From contig JAJFGB010000011.1 of assembly GCA_021776335.1 (NCBI GenBank), forward strand, positions 62,001-126,000: 64,000 bases of DNA, given 5' to 3'. A program made the position numbers and the translations under genes. Below, in pieces: positions 46,765-56,340 of this stretch (position 1 is the first letter of the stretch; each line of letters begins with the position of its first letter). The notes below the pieces were generated by a model. The model made no database searches. It was not told the origin of the DNA and saw nothing but the letters and a program-made list of their open reading frames with translations. Origin of the DNA: Hyphococcus sp. (GTDB lineage Bacteria > Pseudomonadota > Alphaproteobacteria > Caulobacterales > Parvularculaceae).

Positions 46765-47472
46765 ATGATGTTACGAACTTTGGCTGGTATATTGGCCCTG
46801 TTGTTGGCCGGCATTTCGCCGGCGGGTGCGCAGGCCTTGGAGGGTGATGCGGCGGCGATCGCTGCAATCGACCGCATGATTGAGCGGCTCGGAGGCAAAG
46901 AGTTCTGGTCCGGCGCCCGCTCGCTTTATCTCGAATATCATGGTTGGCGCACCGACCCCAATGAGCCGGTGGTCGAGCGCGCCTGGCGTGATTTGCAGGA
47001 GCCCTATCAGCATGTAATTTTCGAAGGCCGCAGTTTTGAGACGAAATTTTCCATGACGCCGAAGGCTTCCTGGCTCACCCGCGTAACGGGTCAGCGGCGG
47101 TTCACAGAAGAGGAACACGCAGTCAACCTCGATTTCTGGAATTATGACTTCTACACGATTATTCGAAGCCTGGCCGCCGCAGATGAGCGGATCACCGTCA
47201 AAACGTCCGAGGACGGACGAATATTGATTACCGGGCCGGCTGGCGCCGATTGGGGTTGGTTTGAGATTGACGGAACCGGTCAACCCATTCGCTGGGGCGC
47301 GCCGGACGGCGATGACGCGCTTGAGTATCTTTACGGGCCCGTCAAATCTTTTGGGAATGTGAATTTCCCCGCCTGGGGAACTGCACGCGACGGGTTTTGG
47401 CGGTTTGAATATGTGGTTGTTGACGTCAGTCGAGACCCTATCCCTGTGACCTTAAAGGCGCCGAAAAGGTAA
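46765..47472 (+). CDS. secreted protein of unknown function
   Basis: 235 residues from ATG 46765 (AAGGGAGG at good spacing; the ORF-track start adds 19 unlikely residues). Signal peptide MMLRTLAGILALLLAGISPAGAQA. The mature part starts with a helix containing IDRMIERLGGKEFWSGARSL and continues beta-rich (YLEYHGWRTD, RILITGPAGADWGWFEI). It loosely recalls LolA/LppX-like periplasmic lipid-binding folds, but I cannot confirm a family. Confidence 0.65.
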   Translation: MMLRTLAGILALLLAGISPAGAQALEGDAAAIAAIDRMIERLGGKEFWSGARSLYLEYHGWRTDPNEPVVERAWRDLQEPYQHVIFEGRSFETKFSMTPKASWLTRVTGQRRFTEEEHAVNLDFWNYDFYTIIRSLAAADERITVKTSEDGRILITGPAGADWGWFEIDGTGQPIRWGAPDGDDALEYLYGPVKSFGNVNFPAWGTARDGFWRFEYVVVDVSRDPIPVTLKAPKR

Positions 47473-47640
47473 TAAAAACAACCAACTAAGATTGTGCTCC
47501 GATGACGGTAGGATCTGCACGGCCACAAACGGGCAAGGGCGCTGCCCATTATGTCCGCCGCGCGCCCGTGCGCCATTGACCACTTTCATATTGCGGCGAG
47601 CAGTCCAGGGCGAGTAGGTCTAACGTCAAAGGAGATACAG

Positions 47641-47889
47641 ATGAAATTCACCGTCAATATCGATTGCACGCCACAGGAAGCGCGAAGTTTTTTCGGGATG
47701 CCTGATGTTGAGCCGCTGAATAAGATGATTGTCGATGAAATGTCGCGGCGCGCCAAGGACAACATGGATACGCTTGCTGATCCAGAGCGTTTGATTGCCG
47801 CCTGGGTCAATATGGGCGGTAAAGGCCTGGAGCAGTTTCAAAACCTGATGGGCACGGCGATGTCGAGCGCTGGCGGAAAGAAAAAATAG
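47641..47889 (+). CDS. small conserved protein (DUF6489-like)
   Basis: 82 residues from ATG 47641, supported by AAAGGAG; the ORF-track start is upstream without support. MKFTVNIDCTPQEARSFFGMPDVEPLN and AWVNMGGKGLEQFQ look like the small alphaproteobacterial DUF6489 family. A cytosolic, Lys-tailed protein, just upstream of mnmE. Function unknown. Confidence 0.75.
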   Translation: MKFTVNIDCTPQEARSFFGMPDVEPLNKMIVDEMSRRAKDNMDTLADPERLIAAWVNMGGKGLEQFQNLMGTAMSSAGGKKK

Positions 47890-47980
47890 AACCGTGTCGT
47901 CAGTCGTCGCGGATGTGGCGGGCTCATCACATCGCTTATGATGGCGCCAGGGGCCGCCGTGGTTCGGCCGCGAGGGTATC

Positions 47981-49324
47981 ATGACAAGCGTTAACGATAC
48001 GATTTTTGCAAAAGCGTCAGGCGCTGGCAAAGCTGGTGTTGCGGTTTATCGCCTGTCGGGTGGGCAAGCGCACAGCATCGTCAACAGTTTAGTTGGTAAA
48101 CGGATTATTTACCGCCGGGCGGAGCTTGTTGCTTTTCGCGATCCTCACGATGGATTGTTGATCGATCGCGGTTTGGCCATACTTTTCAAGGGGCCGCAAA
48201 GTTATACCGGCGAGGATGTCGCCGAGCTTCACTTGCATGGCAGTCGGGCTGTGGAGGCGTCCCTCTATGAGGCGCTCCTGGCGGCCGGTGCGAGGCCAGC
48301 GGAGGCTGGCGAGTTCACGCTGCGCGCCCTTAAGAACAACAAGATAGATTTGGCGCAAGCAGAGGCCCTTGCAGACCTTATCGATGCCGAAACAACCCTA
48401 CAAAGAAAGCAGGCTTTGGGTCAGCTGGAGGGGCGGCTGTCGGCGCTGGCGGAGGCTTGGAAAAACCGGCTTTTGGCGGTGATGGCGCCCCTCGAAGCCG
48501 ACATTGATTTCCCCGATGAGGCCGATATTCCTGCCGCGATTGCCGCGCGCGCAGGTCCCGCGATCGCGAACCTTAAAACTGAATTAACCAAGTTTCTTCT
48601 CGATTCTGGACGTGCACGGACGATACGCGAAGGAGTTTCAATTGCGGTGATTGGCCCGCCTAATGCCGGCAAGTCCTCTCTTGTTAACACTCTTGCTGGT
48701 TCGGAGATCGCGATCGTCTCCGACATTGCCGGCACTACGCGCGATGTCATAGAGGCGCGTCTCGATCTAAATGGGGTTATTGCAACCATCGCGGATACAG
48801 CTGGCCTTCGCGAAGCGGCCGGCGATTCGATTGAAGAAGAGGGTATGCGCCGGGCGCGCGGTAGGGCCGACAGTGCCGATACCCGTATTGCGGTCCTCGA
48901 CCCATTAAGCGCCTTTATTTCCAGGGAAACCCTGGCCCTACTCCGGCCTGGCGATTTTTTGGTCTGGTCACGGGCGGACTTCAACCCGGTCATCCCCGAA
49001 GATATTGTTCCGGAGGGTGTTAAAGCCTTTGTTTTATCTACGAAAACTGGTCAGGGCATGGAGCAGCTGATTGAAGCTATATCTGTAACTGTGACTGCGC
49101 ATAATAGAGATGACGGCCCCGCTTTGACCCGGCTGCGTCACGTAAAGGCGGTGGAAACCGCAATCGAGGCGCTTGACCGGGCTGAGCGCAATCTCACGGT
49201 TGCCTCTGAGCTCGCCGCGGAGGATGCCCGCCTTGCCGCCCGTGCATTAGGGTCAATTACTGGCGCGGTAGGCGTAGACGAAATCCTGGGCGAGATTTTT
49301 TCAAGTTTTTGTATCGGAAAGTAG
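47981..49324 (+). CDS. mnmE: tRNA modification GTPase MnmE
   Basis: A 447-residue protein. N-terminal tetrahydrofolate-binding domain (DTIFAKASGAGKAGVAVYRLSG), helical domain, inserted G domain with P-loop GPPNAGKSSLVN and DIAGTTRD, and the C-terminal motif CIGK. With MnmG it modifies U34 of tRNAs at the wobble position. The NKxD motif is degenerate (VWSRADF in its place). mnmG follows 950 bp downstream. Confidence 0.96.
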   Translation: MTSVNDTIFAKASGAGKAGVAVYRLSGGQAHSIVNSLVGKRIIYRRAELVAFRDPHDGLLIDRGLAILFKGPQSYTGEDVAELHLHGSRAVEASLYEALLAAGARPAEAGEFTLRALKNNKIDLAQAEALADLIDAETTLQRKQALGQLEGRLSALAEAWKNRLLAVMAPLEADIDFPDEADIPAAIAARAGPAIANLKTELTKFLLDSGRARTIREGVSIAVIGPPNAGKSSLVNTLAGSEIAIVSDIAGTTRDVIEARLDLNGVIATIADTAGLREAAGDSIEEEGMRRARGRADSADTRIAVLDPLSAFISRETLALLRPGDFLVWSRADFNPVIPEDIVPEGVKAFVLSTKTGQGMEQLIEAISVTVTAHNRDDGPALTRLRHVKAVETAIEALDRAERNLTVASELAAEDARLAARALGSITGAVGVDEILGEIFSSFCIGK

Positions 49325-49353
49325 GGCCAGGCGCCGGCGCAACCCTGGGCAAT

Positions 49354-49623
49354 TTATGTTCGCTGTCGAAGCGCCGATTTATTCACAAGTCTGCGTTGTG
49401 TGATCGTCTTTAGTTTGCGGGCGGCCAGGTAAAGTGCATTGGCTGCGTCTGTTTCACCGCTCTCCTCCAGATCTCGTGCAGCCCGCTCATAACCAGTGAT
49501 TTTTTCGCGTAGCCTGCGCGCTAGCAACAGCTGGACGCGGCGACGATCGAGCTTAAAATCTACTGAGCCAGTACCGGTATAACGCTTATGCTGTTTCAAT
49601 GATTTCGCCTCAGAAATGGTCAT
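49354..49623 (-). CDS. small basic helical protein, unknown function
   Basis: 89 residues from ATG 49623, chosen because AGAAGGA lies upstream; the ORF-track start gives an unlikely 66-residue extension. It is rich in Lys/Arg and mostly helical (DRRRVQLLLARRLREKITGYERAARDLE, read in part; NALYLAARKLKTITQRRL). Lies between mnmE and the first parS site, on the opposite strand. No family recognised. Confidence 0.5.
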   Translation of the reverse strand: MTISEAKSLKQHKRYTGTGSVDFKLDRRRVQLLLARRLREKITGYERAARDLEESGETDAANALYLAARKLKTITQRRLVNKSALRQRT

Positions 49624-49821
49624 GACCTTGTCCTTCTGAACTTGTTGCGGAGCCTTGTGGGTTGATGGTTGCAGTTCGCGTGCCAGAGAGGAAAAGCTCC
49701 ATATTGAAGCGGTCCGTATAAGGATAATATGGTTAATTTGCCGAGCGAGATTACAGGCAACGCGCCCCGCACGATGAAATGAAAAGGAGCGAGCCTTGAA
49801 TCGCCCGACGGCAACTTTCAA

Positions 49822-49837
49822 TGTTTCACGTGAAACA
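49822..49837. promoter_or_regulatory. parS: parS centromere site (perfect)
   Basis: TGTTTCACGTGAAACA, the perfect 16-bp palindrome bound by ParB. It lies in the mnmE-mnmG gap, about 3.9 kb from parB. Confidence 0.92.
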
Positions 49838-50274
49838 AATTTTTGAAATATGCGGTTTCATGGAGAGACCTGCGCTTGGAAAAGTGGGTGGGCAGCAGCG
49901 CGAATAATTTCGTCGGCCAGGGCAAAGGGGTGCGGTAGTACTCAATTGGCAGGTCAAAGAGTGATGTGATTAGCAATGCTGATTTCCATGATATTCAATT
50001 TGCGCCCTGCCCTCCCGTCCGGTGCTTTTGGGCGCGTAGGCGCCGCTGTGTTTCTGGGTGTCCATCGAGAAGTGGCTTCGTGCAAATCTTTCATGCTGGA
50101 GCAATTCCCATGAGGCGGCGTGTCCCCTATAGGGGCGGTCGAGGACAAGGAAATGAAGCGCATAGACGATATGACCGTGATCGACGGCGGGCACCCCGCG
50201 CGCAGAGGCGCGCAGATCTTGATTTGCATGCCCGCCATGTTGGGGCGCAAAGCGCGGGCATCTGGATGGAATCG
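49838..50274. other. 437-bp gap upstream of mnmG
   Basis: Nothing convincing is encoded. The ORF track extends mnmG to 49966 and shows a 119-residue minus ORF, but both read as low-information Arg/Pro-rich frames. It probably carries the mnmG promoter; no clear hairpin or riboswitch was seen. Confidence 0.5.
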
Positions 50275-52239
50275 ATGAAAAGCTACGACGTTATAGTCAT
50301 TGGCGGCGGGCATGCGGGCTGTGAGGCAGCCGCGGCGGCCGCGCGCGCCGGCGCAAAGACACTACTTGCAACCCACCGCCTCGATACGATCGGTGAAATG
50401 TCCTGCAACCCTGCAATTGGGGGATTGGGCAAGGGCCATCTCGTGCGGGAAATCGATGCGCTTGACGGCCTCATGGGCCGGGTCATCGACCGGGCGGGAA
50501 TCCAGTTCCGGATGCTCAACCGGTCTAAGGGTCCCGCAGTGCGCGGTCCTCGCGCCCAGGCTGACCGGGCGCTTTATCGGCGACACATGCAACAGATGCT
50601 GGCTGAAGTCGAAAACCTCGACATCGCTGAAATTGCGGTAGAGGATCTGCGGGTTGAAAATGTTCCACGTGGAACAGTTGAAAAAAGCGACCCATCGGCA
50701 AGCGATGCAACTGCCGGGAATGTGGACCCGGCAGGGTCGCAAACACGCGTGACCGGCATTGTTGGCGCTGATGGGGCTGAAATCGCAGCCGGCGCCGTGA
50801 TCCTGACCACCGGCACGTTTCTAAAGGGCGTCATCCATATTGGAGACCAACGGATTCCGGCGGGCCGGGCCAACGCTCGAGCTGTGGGCGGCGTGGAACC
50901 GCCGGCGCTGGGCCTCTCGGAAAGGCTTTATGTGAGTGGCCTGCGCATGGGCAGACTTAAAACCGGCACCCCTGCCCGTCTTGATGGTCGAACGATTGAC
51001 TGGACCGGCCTTGATATGCAGCCCGCTGACGCTGAACCGGTCCCGTTTTCTTTCCTCACCGACCGGATTGACGTGCCGCAAATACCTTGCGGCGTTACCG
51101 GGACCACTCGGCAAACCCATCGGATTATCGAGGAAAATATCAATAAGTCAGCTGTTTATGGAGGCAGCATTTCGGGGCGCGGCCCTCGATATTGCCCATC
51201 GATTGAAGATAAGGTTGTTCGCTTTGCAGAGCGCGACACGCATCAGATATTCCTTGAGCCCGAAGGGTTGGAGGATCACACGGTTTACCCAAATGGGATA
51301 TCTACCTCTATGCCGGAGGCGGTGCAGGCCGCCTTTCTACAGACCATTCCTGGTCTCGAGCGCGCCGAAGTCATCCGTTATGGATATGCAATAGAGTATG
51401 ATTTTGTCGATCCACGAGGGCTCTCCCCAACCCTCGAGGTGCGGACACTGCCAGGCCTTTTTCTCGCAGGCCAGATCAATGGCACCACAGGATACGAGGA
51501 GGCGGCGGCGCAGGGCCTGATGGCCGGCGTTAACGCCGCTCGCGCGGCCGGCGGCAGCAACCCGTTTTTCCTGGATCGGTCAGAAGCCTATATCGGCGTT
51601 ATGATCGATGACCTTGTAACTCATGGAGTTACAGAACCATATCGCATGTTCACCAGCCGCGCGGAGTACCGCCTCTCCCTTCGAGCTGACAATGCTGATC
51701 AGCGGCTAACCCAGCGCGGCGCCGATATTGGAATCGTCGGATGTGACCGCCTTGAGAAGTTTCAGGTGAAACAGGACTTGTTGGCCAGGGCGCGGGCCTG
51801 GGCCGAGGAGACATCGTTGACGCCCAATGAAGCAGCGAAGCATGGCATCAAGTTGAATCAGGATGGCCGGCGGCGAACGGTTATTGACCTTCTGGCGCTT
51901 CCTGAAGTGAAGTTCGAAGCGCTCGCCGCCATCTGGCCGACCCTGGCGGCGATGCCAACCCTGATCTCCGAGCAGCTTGCTTTCGATTCGCTTTATGCCG
52001 GATATCTTCACCGGCAACAGGCAGATATCGTGGCGTTCAAGCGAGACGAATCGTTACGACTTCCAGACGATCTTGATTATGCGTTGATCAAAGGCCTCTC
52101 CAATGAGGTTCGTCAAAAGCTAATGGATACACGTCCAGCGACCTTAGGCCAGGCCGGGCGCATAGAAGGTGTGACGCCGGCAGCCCTCGCTTTGTTGCTT
52201 GCGTGGACGAAAAAGCAACAACAAAAGGTAGCCTCGTGA
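50275..52239 (+). CDS. mnmG: tRNA U34 carboxymethylaminomethyl modification enzyme MnmG (GidA)
   Basis: 654 residues from ATG 50275 (ATG 50266 also possible; the ORF-track start at 49966 adds about 100 non-conserved residues). FAD fold [48 protein letters not shown] and [17 protein letters not shown] are conserved. Forms a complex with MnmE. It holds a variant parS inside the gene, and a short unusual insert around residues 135-155 ([19 protein letters not shown]) follows directly. The stop overlaps the rsmG start. Confidence 0.96.
   Translation: MKSYDVIVIGGGHAGCEAAAAAARAGAKTLLATHRLDTIGEMSCNPAIGGLGKGHLVREIDALDGLMGRVIDRAGIQFRMLNRSKGPAVRGPRAQADRALYRRHMQQMLAEVENLDIAEIAVEDLRVENVPRGTVEKSDPSASDATAGNVDPAGSQTRVTGIVGADGAEIAAGAVILTTGTFLKGVIHIGDQRIPAGRANARAVGGVEPPALGLSERLYVSGLRMGRLKTGTPARLDGRTIDWTGLDMQPADAEPVPFSFLTDRIDVPQIPCGVTGTTRQTHRIIEENINKSAVYGGSISGRGPRYCPSIEDKVVRFAERDTHQIFLEPEGLEDHTVYPNGISTSMPEAVQAAFLQTIPGLERAEVIRYGYAIEYDFVDPRGLSPTLEVRTLPGLFLAGQINGTTGYEEAAAQGLMAGVNAARAAGGSNPFFLDRSEAYIGVMIDDLVTHGVTEPYRMFTSRAEYRLSLRADNADQRLTQRGADIGIVGCDRLEKFQVKQDLLARARAWAEETSLTPNEAAKHGIKLNQDGRRRTVIDLLALPEVKFEALAAIWPTLAAMPTLISEQLAFDSLYAGYLHRQQADIVAFKRDESLRLPDDLDYALIKGLSNEVRQKLMDTRPATLGQAGRIEGVTPAALALLLAWTKKQQQKVAS
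50661..50676. promoter_or_regulatory. parS: parS variant inside mnmG
   Basis: TGTTCCACGTGGAACA, a perfect palindrome differing from the other parS sites at two symmetric bases and close to the Bacillus parS form. Confidence 0.8.
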
Positions 52240-52859
52240 CGCCTGAAGAGTTTGCAGCATCAGTGCATGTTTCACGTGAAACAATGTCGCGGCTTGAAGC
52301 AATGGATCGCGTACTGATTGTATCTTTAGCGCAGCACAACCTGATTGCGCGCTCAACGATTGAGGACCGCTGGCAGCGGCACTACCTTGATGCGGCGCAA
52401 CTTGTTCCGCTTTTACCGGGTGGTGCGAAGAGTCTTTTTGACCTTGGGTCAGGCGCCGGCTTTCCTGGTCTTGTTTTGGCGGCGATGCTCGAAGAAAAGG
52501 ACGTATGCGTCACATTGATCGAGTCGACGGGCAAGAAGGCTGCATTTTTGAACGCGGCGGCGGCGGCGATGGGCCTTTCCAATGTGACGGTCATACCAGC
52601 GCGTGCCGAAAGTTTGTCGATACGGGATCGGCCCGCAATCATCACTGCTCGCGCCCTCGCCCGGCTCGACAAGTTGCTTGGCTATGCATCTGGAATCGCG
52701 GATAAATCGACGCAGCTTTTTTTCCATAAAGGACAAGATGTTGAGGAAGAATTGACCGAGGCATCTAAATCTTGGCATATGGAGGTCATACGCCATCCCA
52801 GTATTACGAGCCCGGGCGCGACTATTTTGGAGATAGGAAATTTACGCCGTGTCCCATAA
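52236..52859 (+). CDS. rsmG: 16S rRNA (guanine527-N7)-methyltransferase RsmG (GidB)
   Basis: 207 residues from GTG 52236, which overlaps the mnmG TGA (GTGA); the ORF-track GTG 52203 is less likely. SAM motif [16 protein letters not shown], and [12 protein letters not shown] before it. Methylates G527 of 16S rRNA. The gene contains a perfect parS whose codons read VHVSRET. parA starts 11 bp before its end. Confidence 0.95.
   Translation: MTPEEFAASVHVSRETMSRLEAMDRVLIVSLAQHNLIARSTIEDRWQRHYLDAAQLVPLLPGGAKSLFDLGSGAGFPGLVLAAMLEEKDVCVTLIESTGKKAAFLNAAAAAMGLSNVTVIPARAESLSIRDRPAIITARALARLDKLLGYASGIADKSTQLFFHKGQDVEEELTEASKSWHMEVIRHPSITSPGATILEIGNLRRVP
52268..52283. promoter_or_regulatory. parS: parS centromere site (perfect), inside rsmG
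   Basis: TGTTTCACGTGAAACA, identical to the site at 49822. It lies within the rsmG coding region, 0.6 kb from parA. Confidence 0.92.
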
Positions 52860-53661
52860 TTCGAGCGGTTCGCCCCCCAGAATAATTGCCATCGCCAATC
52901 AGAAAGGCGGTGTCGGCAAAACGACGACAGCAATCAACCTGTCGACCGCCCTCGCCGCGGTTGGCGAGCGCGTGCTGCTGATCGATCTTGATCCTCAAGG
53001 CAATGCTTCCACGGGTTTGGGCAGGCGCGCTTCGGATCGCGCGGTTACGACCTATGATGTCATCAGCGGAGAATACAGGCTGGAAGCAGCGGTATTTGAA
53101 ACAGATATTCCGGGCCTGCTGCTTGCCCCTGCAGGCGTTGATCTTGCCGGCGCTGAAGTCGAGCTGATCAATGCGGACCGACGGCATTTTCGCCTCGCTG
53201 ACGCCATTGAAGAATATAGCGCATCAAATGCTGTGACCTATATCCTGATTGACTGTCCGCCCTCCTTAAGCCTTCTGACGGTGAATGCTCTAGCGGCCGC
53301 GGACGCAGTGATCATTCCGCTGCAATGCGAGTTTTTTGCGCTAGAAGGTCTTAGCCAGATTCTCCGCACTATCGATACGGTCCGTGAACGGATTAATCCG
53401 AAAATCGAACTGCAGGGCGTTGTGTTGACCATGCATGATAGCCGCAATAATCTGACAAATCAGGTTGAGGAAGATGTGCGCGCACATCTGAAAGATAAAG
53501 TTTATCGCACGGTTATTCCGCGCAATGTGCGCATTTCCGAAGCGCCGAGCCACGGCAAGCCGGCGCTGCTTTATGATCTCAAATGCCCCGGCAGCCAGGC
53601 CTATATCCAGCTTGCGAGCGAGGTTATTCAGCGCGAGCGCGCGCGCCTCAAAGCAGCGTAA
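52849..53661 (+). CDS. parA: chromosome partitioning ATPase ParA
   Basis: A 270-residue protein starting at GTG 52849, overlapping rsmG by 11 bp. Deviant Walker A NQKGGVGKTTTAINL, DLDPQGNASTGLG and ILIDCPPSLSLLT. ATP-dependent DNA binding pulls or relays ParB-parS complexes to separate origins. Cotranscribed with parB (27-bp gap). Confidence 0.97.
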   Translation: MSHNSSGSPPRIIAIANQKGGVGKTTTAINLSTALAAVGERVLLIDLDPQGNASTGLGRRASDRAVTTYDVISGEYRLEAAVFETDIPGLLLAPAGVDLAGAEVELINADRRHFRLADAIEEYSASNAVTYILIDCPPSLSLLTVNALAAADAVIIPLQCEFFALEGLSQILRTIDTVRERINPKIELQGVVLTMHDSRNNLTNQVEEDVRAHLKDKVYRTVIPRNVRISEAPSHGKPALLYDLKCPGSQAYIQLASEVIQRERARLKAA

Positions 53662-53688
53662 TGCGACTATAAAGAAAGGGACGCCATC

Positions 53689-54606
53689 ATGGCCGCCGCG
53701 GAGAAAAAAAAGAGCCATAACAAAGGCTTAGGCCGAGGGCTCGACGCCCTCCTCGGCGATGCCCCGTCGGTAAGAGAGGCTCAAGGCGCTGGCGACGGCA
53801 AGCGCGAGTTGCCGATCGAATTTCTGAAACCCAACGCCGATCAACCGCGCCGGATCTTCGACAAGACAGCAATTGAAGAGCTGGCTGCGTCGATTAAGGC
53901 GCGTGGACTTTTGCAGCCGATTCTGGTCCGGCCCAGAGGGGGCGACAGTTACGAAATTGTCGCCGGCGAACGACGCTGGCGCGCCGCCCAAATGGCGAAC
54001 CTTCATAATGTTGCTGTTATCATCCGTGAGCTGACGGATGAACAGGCGGCTGAAATAGCTCTTATCGAAAATGTGCAACGCGTTGATTTGAATCCCGTTG
54101 AGGAGGCCATCGCTTATAACCGGCTTGCTGATTCTTATGGTCGCACACAGGAAGAAATTTCAAAAGCAGTTGGCAAATCCCGCAGCCATGTCGCCAACAT
54201 GATGCGGCTCACAAACCTGCCGGAAAAAGCACTTAACGCACTGAGCGCTGGCGCCATTAGCATGGGGCATGCGCGCGCCCTTTTGGGAAGCGCTGATCCC
54301 GACCTCGTATGCGAAAGGGTTGTTAAAAACGGCCTCTCAGTGCGTGAAACTGAGCGTCTCGTGAAAGAATTTGACGGCAGCGATCCAGTCAAGCTTAAAA
54401 AGGGCAAAAGCCAAGCAAAAACAACGGCATCGCTCGCAAGCAAGGACGCTGATACGCGGGCGCTGGAGCGCGATCTGGCGGCTATTTTGGGCCTTGAGGT
54501 CAATATTGACCACAAATCCAAGGGCGCTGGCGCAGTGACGCTGAAATACATGACCCTCGATCAGCTTGACGACATTTGCCGCCGCCTCATGGGCGCCCGC
54601 GCTTAG
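53689..54606 (+). CDS. parB: chromosome partitioning protein ParB
   Basis: A 305-residue protein. N-terminal Lys-rich ParA-contact segment (KGLGRGLDALLGD), LKPNADQPRRIF, the CTP-binding motif GERRWRAA and ALIENVQRVDLNPVEEA. The helix-turn-helix is in TQEEISKAVGKSRSHVANMMRL, with a C-terminal dimer domain. Loads at parS and spreads as a CTP-gated clamp. Three palindromic sites lie 1.4-3.9 kb upstream. Confidence 0.97.
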   Translation: MAAAEKKKSHNKGLGRGLDALLGDAPSVREAQGAGDGKRELPIEFLKPNADQPRRIFDKTAIEELAASIKARGLLQPILVRPRGGDSYEIVAGERRWRAAQMANLHNVAVIIRELTDEQAAEIALIENVQRVDLNPVEEAIAYNRLADSYGRTQEEISKAVGKSRSHVANMMRLTNLPEKALNALSAGAISMGHARALLGSADPDLVCERVVKNGLSVRETERLVKEFDGSDPVKLKKGKSQAKTTASLASKDADTRALERDLAAILGLEVNIDHKSKGAGAVTLKYMTLDQLDDICRRLMGARA

Positions 54607-54660
54607 TTGACTCTGGATATTTTCTTTATACTGACCGTAAGCACGATCGGAAATAGCCAG

Positions 54661-55716
54661 TTATCGTTGTGCCATGACCGCAAGTCGCAACGCTGCGCGC
54701 TCGGCGATTTCTTTTTGCGGCGCCCCGGTTGTCTTTGCCTCAAGCTCGGCGTCGATCAGCATCCGCAGCGCAGCATCGAGGCGTGCGCCACGCCATTTGT
54801 GGAGCCGCGCTTCAAACGCGCGTTGTTCGGCAAAAAACACTGGCGGCCGCAGCTTTTTCATGGCGCCTGCCGGGCTGTCGCCCGCTTCAACTAGCTTATT
54901 CGCCGCTTGTAACCGTGCGAAACTGCGTTGCAGAGCGCGCAAAAGACCAATTGGGCTCGCACCCGCTGCCGCCGCCTTGTGGAGCGCTTTTGCTAGTCGG
55001 CGCGGCGCGCCATCCGCGCAGGCGCCTGCGGTGTCGTCCATGGCGTCGCCGAGACCGTCGACAAGAGATGCGCGAACATCTTCGAGTGTCACCGTGCCGG
55101 CGCCAGATCGGAGATTTTTGGGTCCTTTGTAAAGGATGAGTTTATTGATTTCGGCGCGTGAAACGCCGTGATCTTCCCCCAGAATGGAAGCGAGAAGGTC
55201 AAGCGCGTCGTCATCAAAGCCTAAACCCTCGGCGCGGGCAGCTTCGGTTGCCATATTGCGTATATCTGCCGGGCCATCGGGATAACAAGGAAGTGCAGCG
55301 CCGCGCTTTGATTTCTCAAAGGTCTTTCGAACGCCTGAGCGCGGCGTGAGTTCGCCAGCTTCTATGACGACAACGCCATTTGCCTTGACGTGCCCGCCAT
55401 CAAGACCACCAAGGAGATTCGCGATTGCCTTTGCCGACGCCTCGCCAGCTGTCCGCAGGCGGATCACCCGCTCTCCGCCCGCAAATGACAGCGCCGCGGC
55501 TTCATCGCTGAGGCGGCCAGGCTCCGCTTTGAGGTCAGCATCGGTCAATTCGATGTAATTGAAGGGATCTTTGAAGTCAGGAACGATTGCGCGTGCGATT
55601 AAGTCGGCCCGCTCGCGGACGAGCCCTGCGTCAGGTCCGTATATAAGAACAGCGCCAGTGGACTTGTCACGGTCCGCGATGAAGCTATTGATCGCCCGTC
55701 CCTTCAGCGCGACCAT
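54661..55716 (-). CDS. holA: DNA polymerase III subunit delta
   Basis: A 351-residue protein. VLIYGPDAGLVRERADLIAR opens the AAA+-like fold; GERVIRLRTAGEA, DHGVSRAEINKLILY and the C-terminal collar (GLLRALQRSFARLQAAN) fit HolA. Opens the sliding clamp in the clamp loader. It overlaps lptE by 1 bp and is convergent with parB. Confidence 0.92.
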   Translation of the reverse strand: MVALKGRAINSFIADRDKSTGAVLIYGPDAGLVRERADLIARAIVPDFKDPFNYIELTDADLKAEPGRLSDEAAALSFAGGERVIRLRTAGEASAKAIANLLGGLDGGHVKANGVVVIEAGELTPRSGVRKTFEKSKRGAALPCYPDGPADIRNMATEAARAEGLGFDDDALDLLASILGEDHGVSRAEINKLILYKGPKNLRSGAGTVTLEDVRASLVDGLGDAMDDTAGACADGAPRRLAKALHKAAAAGASPIGLLRALQRSFARLQAANKLVEAGDSPAGAMKKLRPPVFFAEQRAFEARLHKWRGARLDAALRMLIDAELEAKTTGAPQKEIAERAALRLAVMAQR

Positions 55717-56315
55717 TATTTTTCCGTGTCTATCCAGGGGGATGGTTCAGGTTCGTCCGGCAGGACGCTGTCGGGTTCAGTTTCTTCTTCGCCGGAAGTG
55801 TCTGCGACGGATGTTTCATCCGAGAACTGGATCAATAAATCCCGCTCGATTTCTTCAGCCAATAGTCGCGACGCTTTTTCCTGCGCTGTTCTTTCGGCGT
55901 AAAGCGTCGAATATTGTGAGCTCACGATATTATAAGAAGTGACGGCATGGGCGCTGCCACTGCTGCGCTTGCCGCTCTCCAAATTGATCAGCACGTAATT
56001 CGCGCGGAGCCGATAATTATAGCGCGTTACAGTGGCGTCAATCTGAACGGCAAGGCGCTCCGCACTCTCCTTAGCGTTGACATAAAGATCGTATTTTGGC
56101 TTCTCTCCGTCCTTAAGAATGATGCGGTCGTTCAATGCATCAGTAATCAGGGTGCGGATGGTTTCCGGAGCGGCAACCTGACGCACCGCGACAAGTTGAT
56201 TGAGCGGTGGAGCGCCATCTGGTGACGTTGCGTAAATAGGACGAAATCCGCAGCCCGTCACGACCAGCATGCCAGCCAAAATCCCTGTGGTAAGGGCGGC
56301 TCCTGAAAGTTTCAT
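55716..56315 (-). CDS. lptE: LPS-assembly lipoprotein LptE
   Basis: A 199-residue protein. Lipobox VTGCGFRPIYA typical of alphaproteobacterial LptE, then DALNDRIILKDGEKPKYDL and YRLRANYVLINLESG. An acidic Pro-rich tail (EEETEPDSVLPDEPEPSP) is extra. Plugs LptD in the outer membrane for LPS export. Second gene of leuS-lptE-holA; 25 bp after leuS. Confidence 0.9.
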   Translation of the reverse strand: MKLSGAALTTGILAGMLVVTGCGFRPIYATSPDGAPPLNQLVAVRQVAAPETIRTLITDALNDRIILKDGEKPKYDLYVNAKESAERLAVQIDATVTRYNYRLRANYVLINLESGKRSSGSAHAVTSYNIVSSQYSTLYAERTAQEKASRLLAEEIERDLLIQFSDETSVADTSGEEETEPDSVLPDEPEPSPWIDTEK

Positions 56316-56340
56316 CGATGCTCCTTACATTGAAGCGGCG

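Noticed and set aside
49966-50274. N-terminal extension of MnmG in the ORF track
   Set aside because: Arg/Pro-rich, not conserved-looking, and the FAD fold starts right after ATG 50275.
49954-50313. 119-residue minus-strand ORF upstream of mnmG
   Set aside because: No motif and overlaps the mnmG start; it reads as a shadow frame.
51758-51773. AGTTTCAGGTGAAACA in mnmG as a fourth parS
   Set aside because: Two mismatches including the central CG step; too weak to list as a site.
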